Program-made: the position numbers and the translations under genes
In this document: positions 1 to 5,715 of the stretch, piece after piece
Position numbering within the stretch: the stretch's first letter is position 1
Layout: each line of letters opens with the position of its first letter
Origin: Actinomycetota bacterium
Lineage (GTDB): Bacteria > Actinomycetota > Acidimicrobiia > Acidimicrobiales > Ilumatobacteraceae
Assembly: GCA_009927375.1 (NCBI GenBank)
Contig: RFNE01000328.1
Location: 1-7,633 of the forward strand
Direction of reading: 5' to 3'
Length of the DNA stretch: 7,633 bases
Notes under the pieces: generated by a model
Database searches by the model: none
Told to the model about the DNA's origin: nothing
Seen by the model: only the letters and a program-made list of their open reading frames with translations

Positions 1-108
1 CGAGCGTTCCACGTGGATGCTGGACACAATGCGGTGTACGCGGCGTCAGACCGCTACGTACCCGTGCTCGTCGAGGCGTGTCTGCACGCCCGCGACACCG
101 CGCACTAG
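1..108 (+). CDS. 3' end of an unidentified protein (possible alpha/beta-hydrolase C-terminus)
   Basis: The plus strand is open from base 1 to a TAG at 106-108, giving the last 35 residues of a protein whose start lies outside the window. The tail contains VDAGHNAVYAASDRYVPVLV and ends in LHARDTAH. About three quarters of its codons end in G or C, like the neighbouring genes, which supports real coding. A Gly-His pair about 26 residues from the C-terminus followed by an amphipathic helix resembles the catalytic-histidine end of alpha/beta hydrolases, but this is a weak guess and other families fit. It converges on nadC and shares the tetranucleotide CTAG at 105-108 with it, so each gene's TAG lies on one strand of the same four bases. 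Confidence 0.45.
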   Translation, partial: RAFHVDAGHNAVYAASDRYVPVLVEACLHARDTAH

Positions 109-1031
109 TTCGTCGTCACGTCCTCGAGATCGAGGCCGATATCGAGCACCGTGACCGAGTGCGTGAGGCCTCCGACAGAAATGTAGTCGACGCCGGTCCC
201 CGCGACGTCGCGAGCGACACCGAGTGACAGTCCGCCGCTTGCTTCGAGAATCACACTGCGACCAGTCGACTGGCGATGGCGCTCCGCGATCGCAACCGCC
301 TCGCGCATCGTCGTCGGGGACATGTTGTCGAGAAGCACGAGATCTGCGCCCGCGGCGAGTGCTGCCGACAATTGCTCGAGCGTGTCGACTTCGACTTCGA
401 TCGCGATCGACGGGCTTGCGGCCTTCACGCGTGCGAAAGCTTCTGCCACCCCACCTGCGGCAACGACATGGTTGTCCTTGACGAGTGCGGCATCGCCGAG
501 CGACATGCGGTGGTTCACTCCGCCGCCGCAACGAACTGCGTACTTCTGCAACGAGCGCAATCCGGGAAGGGTCTTGCGTGTGTCGCGAACCTTGGCCTTC
601 GTTCCCGAGAGTTCCTTCGCCCACCGTTGCGTCGCGGTGGCGATGCCGCTCAGGTGACCGAGCAGGTTGAGCGAGGTGCGCTCGGCGGTGAGCAGGCCCC
701 TCGTCGGGCCGGTCACCGAGATGACGAGGTCACCTGCATGGACGATGGAACCATCCTCCGCGACCGACTCGAACGTCAGTGCATCGGGAGAGCACACCAT
801 CTCGAGCACCGCACGTGCGACGGGGACCCCCGCAACGCAGCCCTCTGCGCGACTGACGAAACGGGCGCGACTCACGTGTTCGGCGGGAACGGTCGAGTTC
901 GTCGTCACGTCTGGTCCGTCGGCGAAATCCTCATCGAGTGCACGCGCGATCACTCGCCGCACTTCATCGACCGAGAGTCCCGCGTCGTGCAAGGCACGCG
1001 CCGTCGCGTCGGAGATGCGGTGGTGTTGCAT
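105..1031 (-). CDS. nadC: Nicotinate-nucleotide pyrophosphorylase (quinolinate phosphoribosyltransferase)
   Basis: NadC converts quinolinate and PRPP to nicotinate mononucleotide, CO2 and pyrophosphate in the cytoplasm, the last step of de novo synthesis before the shared NAD pathway. The 308-residue product has the family's N-terminal alpha/beta domain and C-terminal open barrel. Recognisable blocks are AERTSLNLLGHLSGIAT (116-132), DTRKTLPGLRSLQKYAVRCG (150-169), NHRMSLGDAALVKDNH (173-188), EVEVDT, LLDNMSP and ISVGGLTHS. The active-site residues known from the Mycobacterium tuberculosis enzyme all appear at a constant offset of 13: Arg118, Arg152, Lys153, His174, Arg175, Lys185, Glu214 and Asp235. 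The ATG overlaps the nadB stop by one base (TGATG), and AAGG sits 4 bases upstream, so translation is probably coupled to nadB. It is the last gene of the NAD operon and ends tail-to-tail with the gene at 1-108, leaving no room for a terminator between them. Confidence 0.97.
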   Translation of the reverse strand: MQHHRISDATARALHDAGLSVDEVRRVIARALDEDFADGPDVTTNSTVPAEHVSRARFVSRAEGCVAGVPVARAVLEMVCSPDALTFESVAEDGSIVHAGDLVISVTGPTRGLLTAERTSLNLLGHLSGIATATQRWAKELSGTKAKVRDTRKTLPGLRSLQKYAVRCGGGVNHRMSLGDAALVKDNHVVAAGGVAEAFARVKAASPSIAIEVEVDTLEQLSAALAAGADLVLLDNMSPTTMREAVAIAERHRQSTGRSVILEASGGLSLGVARDVAGTGVDYISVGGLTHSVTVLDIGLDLEDVTTN

Positions 1032-2701
1032 CAGGCCTTGACCCCACCAGAGATGTGCAGACCGTCCTCGTCGAGCGACACTTCGAGGTGACGCTGCCAG
1101 GCGGAAATACTCTCGATGACGTCGGTACGGCGATGACAGCCACGACTCTCGGTACGCGCAAGTGCAGATGCCGTGACTGCGCTCGCCACGGTGGCGATGT
1201 TCGTGGCCTCGAAGTTGCGCCTGTTCGGCACGGTGTCGGACGAGATCTTGTCGGCGACGACACCAAGCGCATCGAGCGTCGAGGCGAGTGCTTCTGGTCG
1301 TCGGAGCACACCGACGTGCTTGGACATCAACGTGCGCACGTGTGCGCGAAGCGAGTCATCGAGTGCACCGGCATCACCCCAACGTTCATCGATGACTTCC
1401 ACGCGGGAGGGTAACTTCCACGCAAGGTTGCGCCCGACGCGTGTGCCGACCACGAGGCTTTCGGTCAACGAGTTCGAGGCAAGACGGTTCGCACCGTGCA
1501 CACCGGTGTAGGCGACTTCACCGACCGCGTACAGACCTTCCACTGACGTCGTGCCGTCCAGGTTCGAGTCGATCCCACCGCACGTGTAGTGCGCCGCGGG
1601 CGCGACGGGAATGCGATCCGCGCCGGGTCGAAGCCGGCCGCACGACACGCACGGTGATGAAGGGGAAGCGTTCCTCGAATCGATCCCGATCGAGGTCGCA
1701 TCGAGATACACGTGGTCGTCCACACCGTTGACCGCACGCGCCATGCGCTCGCTGATCGCCGCGGCAACGACGTCGCGCGGAGCGAGATCTTCGAGCGGAT
1801 GAACACCCTTCATGATTCGCTCGCCTGCCGCATCGAACAGCACTGCACCTTCGCCGCGCACCGCTTCGCTGATCAAGGTCTGCTGCGCGGTCGACTCGAC
1901 GCCCTGCCACAGCACCGTCGGGTGGAACTGCACGAACTCGAGGTCGCGCAGGACGAGTCCGGCGCGCAACGCGAGCGCATGTCCATCGCCGGTCACCGCT
2001 GCGGGATTCGACGTGCTCGCGAACACCTGCCCGTATCCACCAGTCGCCACCACCACCGCGCGCGCCGTCACGATGCCGACGCTGACCACTTCTCCCGATG
2101 GTCCGAGCACTGCGATTCGCACACCCGCCACCTGGCGTTTGCCCGCCGGCGTCACACCGAACTCGAGATCGAGCGCAAAGGCGTGTTCGAGCACTTCGAC
2201 TCCCGCGTTGATGGCGTTCTCATCCAACGTGCGCTGAATCTCCGCGCCCGACTGGTCACCACCGGCGTGAACGATGCGGGAACGAGAGTGCCCGCCTTCG
2301 CGTGTGAGTGCACGCTCACCATCTGCACCCGGGTCGAACGCGGCGCCCAGCTTTTCGAGATAGTCGATTGCGGTCGGCGCATCCCGCACGAGCGAGGTCA
2401 CTGCGGCTTCGTCACACAGCCCCGCTCCCGCCTCGAGCGTGTCGCGAACGTGTTCAGCGAAGGTGTCCGTCGGGTCGAGCACTGCGGCGAGTCCGCCTTG
2501 GGCCCACGCGGTGCTTCCCGCATCGAGGGTGTCCTTCGTGACGATCAGGACGTTGCGCACCGGTCGCGCGGCGAGCGCAGCGGCAAGTCCCGCAGCACCA
2601 GAACCGAGCACGACGACATCGACGTCCCTCGTCCAGGTTGGCTCGGGTGCGGCGAGTCGGCGCGGGAGTGCGATGCGAACGGAGCCGTTGGCGTCGACCA
2701 C
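1031..2701 (-). CDS. nadB: L-aspartate oxidase (carries an internal compensated frameshift region)
   Basis: NadB is the FAD enzyme that oxidises L-aspartate to iminoaspartate, which is handed to NadA. Numbering from the GTG at 2701, it has the FAD fingerprint LGSGAAG (glycines near 33, 35 and 38), STAWAQGG, TREGGHSRSRIVHAGG, FHPT, APRD, IPVAPAAHYTCGG, GVHGANRLASNSL, and a C-terminal helical domain ending near ARTESRGCHRRTD. Residues matching E. coli Glu121, His244, Arg290, His351 and Arg386 are Glu135, His260, Arg309, His371 and Arg406. I prefer GTG 2701 because AAGGAG at 2710-2715 stands 8 bases upstream. The first GTG (2710, 559 residues) overlaps the nadA stop as GTGA but has no space after that ribosome site. 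Residues about 342-361 do not resemble NadB; the expected RFPFI...CRAAGFDP segment lies in the other two frames (see the separate entry). The stop overlaps the nadC ATG. Confidence 0.95.
   Translation of the reverse strand: MVDANGSVRIALPRRLAAPEPTWTRDVDVVVLGSGAAGLAAALAARPVRNVLIVTKDTLDAGSTAWAQGGLAAVLDPTDTFAEHVRDTLEAGAGLCDEAAVTSLVRDAPTAIDYLEKLGAAFDPGADGERALTREGGHSRSRIVHAGGDQSGAEIQRTLDENAINAGVEVLEHAFALDLEFGVTPAGKRQVAGVRIAVLGPSGEVVSVGIVTARAVVVATGGYGQVFASTSNPAAVTGDGHALALRAGLVLRDLEFVQFHPTVLWQGVESTAQQTLISEAVRGEGAVLFDAAGERIMKGVHPLEDLAPRDVVAAAISERMARAVNGVDDHVYLDATSIGIDSRNASPSSPCVSCGRLRPGADRIPVAPAAHYTCGGIDSNLDGTTSVEGLYAVGEVAYTGVHGANRLASNSLTESLVVGTRVGRNLAWKLPSRVEVIDERWGDAGALDDSLRAHVRTLMSKHVGVLRRPEALASTLDALGVVADKISSDTVPNRRNFEATNIATVASAVTASALARTESRGCHRRTDVIESISAWQRHLEVSLDEDGLHISGGVKA
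1618..1680 (-). other. Compensated triple frameshift segment inside nadB
   Basis: In the open nadB frame this stretch reads as Ser/Pro/Cys/Arg-rich sequence using AGG, CCT and TCA codons, unlike the rest of the gene. A second frame from 1679 to 1648 reads FEERFPFITV with nearly all codons ending in C or G. The third frame from 1647 to 1619 reads CRAAGFDPA. The original frame then resumes with DRIPVAPAAHY. One added base after each of about 1680, 1648 and 1619 gives a continuous, typical NadB segment, with 34 residues between the Asp of LDAT and APAAHY instead of 33 (35 at the corresponding place in E. coli by my recollection). The three losses sum to one codon, which is why the gene remains open. 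Exact positions are uncertain by a base or two. Confidence 0.8.
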
Positions 2702-2706
2702 GCGGC

Positions 2707-3669
2707 TCACTCCTTGGTGCGCGAGGGCGTGCCGATGGCGATCATCTGCTCGACGCTGCGGCGGGCCTTGTCGGCGACGTCACGCGGGATCGAGATCTCG
2801 TCGTTGCCGTCGATCAACGATCGCAGCAACTTCTCCGGCGTGATCATCTTCATGTACTTGCACACGGCCGCGCGATTCACCGGCTCGAAGATGACCTTCG
2901 AGTTCGCATGGCGCAACTGGTGCAACATGCCGGTCTCGGTCGCCACGAGCACCTTCTTTGCCGTCGTCTGCTCGGCGGCGGTGATCATGCCCGACGTGCT
3001 CAAGATCTTCGTGCGCTCACGTGGAACGACGCCCGTCTCTGCGAGGTACATCGCCGACGTCGCGCATCCGCACTCTGGATGAATGAACAACTCTGCTTCG
3101 GGCTCGGCCGCAACCATCGCCTTCAGGTCGGCGCCATTGATGCCTGCGTGCACGTGGCACTCGCCCATCCAGATGTGCATGTTGTCGCGCTTCAACGTGC
3201 GCTGCACGTGCGCACCGAGGAACTGGTCCGGACAGAACAACACGGTCTTGTCGCTCGGGATCGAGGCGACGACTTCGACGGCATTCGACGACGTGCAGCA
3301 GATGTCGGTCTCGGCCTTCACCGCGGCCGTCGTGTTCACGTAGCTCACCACGACCGCTCCGGGATACTCGGCTTTCCATGCCCGCAGCTGGTCGGCCGTG
3401 ATCGTGTCGGCGAGCGAGCAACCCGCGTTCTTGTCGGGGATGATGACGGTCTTGTCGTAACTCAGGATCTTGGCGGTCTCGGCCATGAAGTGGACACCAC
3501 AAAAGATGATGGTCGAGGCGTCCGACTTGGCGGCGATGCGCGAGAGGCCGAGTGAGTCACCGACGTGGTGGGCGACGTCTTGGATCTCGGGAAGCTGATA
3601 ATTGTGGGCGAGGATCACCGCATCGCGCTCTTTGGCGAGCTGTTTGACGCGTTCTGCCCAGTCGGCCAC
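2707..3669 (-). CDS. nadA: Quinolinate synthase, 4Fe-4S
   Basis: NadA condenses iminoaspartate with dihydroxyacetone phosphate to form quinolinate, using a [4Fe-4S] cluster with an open iron site that acts as a Lewis acid. The 320-residue protein has AHNYQLPEIQ (21-30), HFMAETAKIL (60-69), DKNAGCSLAD (79-88), ICCTSSNAVEV (123-133), GECHVHAGI (169-177), HPECGC (197-202) and AAVCKYMKMI (267-276). Cys84, Cys171 and Cys270 are the expected cluster ligands; their spacings of 87 and 99 match E. coli Cys113/200/297 (87 and 97). Cys200 and Cys202 are extra. The start is GTG at 3669-3667; a TAA four codons upstream rules out a longer form. A GAAGG motif lies only one base before the GTG, unusually close, and the start can fold into a stem. 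A 40-base gap separates it from the upstream gene, and its TGA overlaps the alternative nadB GTG. Confidence 0.97.
   Translation of the reverse strand: MADWAERVKQLAKERDAVILAHNYQLPEIQDVAHHVGDSLGLSRIAAKSDASTIIFCGVHFMAETAKILSYDKTVIIPDKNAGCSLADTITADQLRAWKAEYPGAVVVSYVNTTAAVKAETDICCTSSNAVEVVASIPSDKTVLFCPDQFLGAHVQRTLKRDNMHIWMGECHVHAGINGADLKAMVAAEPEAELFIHPECGCATSAMYLAETGVVPRERTKILSTSGMITAAEQTTAKKVLVATETGMLHQLRHANSKVIFEPVNRAAVCKYMKMITPEKLLRSLIDGNDEISIPRDVADKARRSVEQMIAIGTPSRTKE
2710..2715 (-). promoter_or_regulatory. Ribosome binding site that decides the nadB start
   Basis: The minus strand reads AAGGAG here, inside the last codons of nadA. It abuts the first possible nadB GTG (2710) with no spacer, but lies 8 bases before the in-frame GTG at 2701, a normal distance. 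This favours 2701 as the working start of nadB. Confidence 0.6.
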
Positions 3670-3696
3670 ACCTTCAAGTTATCGGCGCGGTGTGAC
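3665..3696 (-). promoter_or_regulatory. Stem-loop covering the nadA start codon
   Basis: In minus-strand RNA, GUCACACC (3696-3689) can pair with GGUGUGGC (3672-3665), seven Watson-Crick pairs and one U-G, around a 16-base loop. The 3' arm contains the nadA GTG and the last bases of its GAAGG ribosome site. The upstream gene stops at 3710, only 14 bases before the stem, so a ribosome finishing that gene could open it. The pairing is directly visible; any role in coupling or control of nadA is inference. Confidence 0.4.
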
Positions 3697-3709
3697 TCTC
3701 ATGATGTCG

Positions 3710-4171
3710 TCAGCCCCGCGGTACGTGTTGCGACTCGGCATCGTGGGCGTCGAAGCTCGAGGTGAACCACAGCGAGTTGACCGCATCGGCGAGCGTCCCG
3801 CGCGCCGCTCCATCGTCGGTGACGATCTCCTCCGGGGTGTCGGCGAAACGCAACACGGAAGCGACGCCGTTGTCACACACGGTGACGACCAGGCGAACTC
3901 TCCTCCGCCGCGGGTGTCGACTCGGCGCGAGTTCGCTCGGCTCGTCGTCGCCATCCAGCGGCGCGGCCCACCCACAGGTGAGGACGACGGCGGCGTCGAA
4001 CATCTTGGAGATCGCACTCGTCGGGGCATCGAGCAACTCGTACACATCTGCGTGTTCGGCGAGGAACGTGATTCGTAGCGCGCCATCGGCGTTCGACGCG
4101 ATGCCGTCGGGATCGACGATCGTGATCCCGTACAGGCGGGCAGCCGACAGATCGAAGCGGTCGAGCGACAA
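3710..4171 (-). CDS. Uncharacterised protein, first gene of the NAD operon
   Basis: I do not recognise this family. The 153-residue soluble product shows no signal peptide or membrane segment. It has a first block (GITIVDPDG, 15-23), a hydrophobic block around Cys66 (MFDAAVVLTCGWAAPL, 57-72), an acidic then Arg-rich linker (73-93), and a second beta-like block around Cys99 (VRLVVTVCDNGVASVLRFAD, 92-111), then a Trp-containing C-terminus. GC-rich third positions and an organised protein support coding. The listed start is TTG at 4171-4169 with no clear ribosome site. The minus strand upstream, in another frame, reads MTTTHPTPLDLATCVEHSL from an ATG at 4230; one missing base near 4169-4172 would join it to this protein. 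It precedes nadA by 40 bases on the same strand, so it is probably cotranscribed, but no function in NAD synthesis can be read from the sequence. Confidence 0.75.
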   Translation of the reverse strand: MSLDRFDLSAARLYGITIVDPDGIASNADGALRITFLAEHADVYELLDAPTSAISKMFDAAVVLTCGWAAPLDGDDEPSELAPSRHPRRRRVRLVVTVCDNGVASVLRFADTPEEIVTDDGAARGTLADAVNSLWFTSSFDAHDAESQHVPRG

Positions 4172-4308
4172 TGCAGGCTGTGCTCGACGCAGGTTGCAAG
4201 GTCAAGTGGTGTGGGATGAGTTGTTGTCATGACCCGATGTGTGCTCATCGGTGTGGAAACGGACACCCGATCGTGAAAATTGGCGAAGTTCACGGCAGAC
4301 TGAAGGCC
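4172..4308. promoter_or_regulatory. Divergent control region between the NAD operon and leuCD
   Basis: This 137-base gap must hold the promoters of both divergent operons unless the minus-strand gene starts at 4230. No TA dinucleotide occurs from about 4135 to 4392, so no canonical TANNNT -10 box exists for either direction; GAAAAT at 4275-4280 is the only weak plus-strand candidate. Visible structure includes the palindrome GTCATGAC (4227-4234), stem CCGATG/CATCGG (4234-4239 with 4246-4251), competing bulged stem ATCGGTGT/ACACCCGAT (4247-4254 with 4263-4271), and dyad CGTGAA-N11-TTCACG (4272-4277 with 4289-4294). No U-run follows any stem, so none is an intrinsic terminator. In several actinobacteria leuCD faces an IclR-type regulator gene (LtbR/NdgR); none is present here. 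Confidence 0.5.
4229..4276 (+). other. Candidate leader-peptide reading frame upstream of leuC
   Basis: A 15-codon frame, MTRCVLIGVETDTRS, runs from ATG 4229 to TGA 4274-4276, 32 bases before leuC. It contains Val-Leu-Ile-Gly-Val, suggestive of branched-chain amino-acid attenuation, and its codons span both competing stems. A GATGAG 8 bases upstream is a weak ribosome site. It has only one leucine codon, fewer than classic leu leaders, so chance is quite possible. Confidence 0.25.
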
Positions 4309-5715
4309 ATGTCGGCACGCCCCCTCACGCTCGCCCAGAAGGTCTGGGACCGCCACGTCGTGACCGCCAATCCAGGCGAGCCCGAACTCCTCTATATCGA
4401 TCTCCACCTCGTGCACGAAGTGACGAGCCCGCAGGCCTTCGACGGACTGCGCATCAACGGCCGTGGCGTGCGTCGACCCGACCTCACCGTGGCGACCGAG
4501 GACCACAACGTGCCGACCGCCGACATCCACCTGCCGGTCGCCGACCCGATCTCTGCCCGCCAACTCGAGGTGTTGCGGGCGAATGCCGACGAATTCGGCA
4601 TCACGCTCTATCCGATGGGCGATCCCCGCCAAGGCATCGTGCACGTCATCGGTCCGGAACAGGGTCGCACGCTTCCCGGCATGACCATCGTGTGCGGTGA
4701 CAGCCACACCTCTACCCACGGCGCGTTCGGCGCACTCGCCTTCGGCATCGGCACGAGCGAAGTGGAGCACGTTCTCGCAACGCAGACCTTGCCGCAGAGT
4801 CGACCGAAGTGGATGAGCGTGACCGTCGATGGAACGCTCGATCCGTCGGTCACCGCCAAGGACATCGTGCTCGCGATCATCGGCAAGATCGGCACCGGCG
4901 GCGGCATCGGCCACGTCATCGAATATCGCGGTTCGGCGATTCGCGGACTGTCGATGGAAGGTCGCATGACGGTGTGCAACATGTCGATCGAGGCAGGTGC
5001 CAAGGCCGGATTGATTGCGCCAGATGAGACCACGTTCGCCTACCTGAAGGGTCGCGAGTTCGCGCCGAAGGGTGCCGACTGGGACGCCGCCGTCGCCGAC
5101 TGGTCGACACTACGCACCGACGATGGCGCCACCTTCGACACCGAAGTCTTCATCGACGCTTCCACCCTCACACCGCACGTCACGTGGGGAACGAACCCGG
5201 CACAAGTTCTTCCGATCAATGGACGCATTCCAGACCCGAAGGACTTCGCCGATGCCACTGCACGCGACACCGTGAGCCGTGCACTGGAGTACATGGGACT
5301 CACGGCCGGCACCGCTCTGCGCGACATCGAAGTCGACACCGTGTTCATCGGATCGTGCACCAACAGTCGCATCGAAGACCTGCGTGCAGCCGCAGCCGTC
5401 GTCAAGGGACGCAAGGTACGCGTCAAGCGCGCGATGGTCGTTCCCGGTTCACACCAGGTGAAGAATCAAGCGATCGCAGAGGGTCTCGACCGCATCTTCG
5501 TCGAGGCCGGTCTCGACTGGCGCGAACCAGGATGCTCGATGTGTCTGGCCATGAATCCCGACAAGCTCGCCCCAGGTGAGCGTGCGGCGAGCACGAGCAA
5601 CCGCAACTTCGAAGGTCGCCAAGGGCGCGGCGGACGCACGCACCTCGTGTCCCCCGCCGTCGCTGCCGCAACCGCGATCGCGGGACACTTAGCGACCCCC
5701 GAGGATCTGAAGTGA
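4309..5715 (+). CDS. leuC: 3-isopropylmalate dehydratase large subunit
   Basis: LeuC with LeuD forms isopropylmalate isomerase, which interconverts 2- and 3-isopropylmalate through an alkene intermediate in leucine synthesis. The 468-residue product is an aconitase-family protein of the usual length. Its [4Fe-4S] ligands are Cys350 (FIGSCTNSR), Cys409 and Cys412 (PGCSMCLAMN). Other signature blocks are LTLAQKVWDRHVV (7-18), EDHNVPT (64-70), IVCGDSHTSTHGAFGALAFG (127-146), IIGKIGTGGGIGHVIEY (190-206) and NRNFEGRQG (431-439). The start is ATG 4309, where LeuC homology begins; the frame is open back to 4171, but that stretch is Cys/His-rich and unlike LeuC. GAAGG lies only 2 bases before the ATG, which is tight. 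It overlaps leuD by four bases (GTGA). Expression may be influenced by the leader structures upstream. Confidence 0.98.
   Translation: MSARPLTLAQKVWDRHVVTANPGEPELLYIDLHLVHEVTSPQAFDGLRINGRGVRRPDLTVATEDHNVPTADIHLPVADPISARQLEVLRANADEFGITLYPMGDPRQGIVHVIGPEQGRTLPGMTIVCGDSHTSTHGAFGALAFGIGTSEVEHVLATQTLPQSRPKWMSVTVDGTLDPSVTAKDIVLAIIGKIGTGGGIGHVIEYRGSAIRGLSMEGRMTVCNMSIEAGAKAGLIAPDETTFAYLKGREFAPKGADWDAAVADWSTLRTDDGATFDTEVFIDASTLTPHVTWGTNPAQVLPINGRIPDPKDFADATARDTVSRALEYMGLTAGTALRDIEVDTVFIGSCTNSRIEDLRAAAAVVKGRKVRVKRAMVVPGSHQVKNQAIAEGLDRIFVEAGLDWREPGCSMCLAMNPDKLAPGERAASTSNRNFEGRQGRGGRTHLVSPAVAAATAIAGHLATPEDLK

Noticed and set aside
276..1091. Plus-strand open frame of 271 codons opposite nadC
   Set aside because: Antisense shadow of nadC, with Cys/Arg-rich composition and no recognisable motif.
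1712..3082. Plus-strand open frame of 456 codons opposite nadB and nadA
   Set aside because: Arg/His-rich antisense shadow of two clearly conserved genes; long antisense frames are expected in high-G+C coding DNA.
3670..3709. NAD-sensing riboswitch upstream of nadA
   Set aside because: The gap is only 40 bases, and apart from one stem I see no elements of the known nadA-motif (NAD+) riboswitch.
4171..4308. Extended leuC start at ATG 4171
   Set aside because: The extra 46 residues are Cys/His-rich and unlike any LeuC N-terminus; homology starts at ATG 4309, and the extension covers the divergent control region.
3679..4914. Minus-strand open frame of 411 codons opposite leuC
   Set aside because: It runs antisense through leuC and then out of frame through the 3710-4171 gene; it is rich in Arg/His/Asp and has no family features. 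Only its short 4170-4230 part is considered, as a possible N-terminus.
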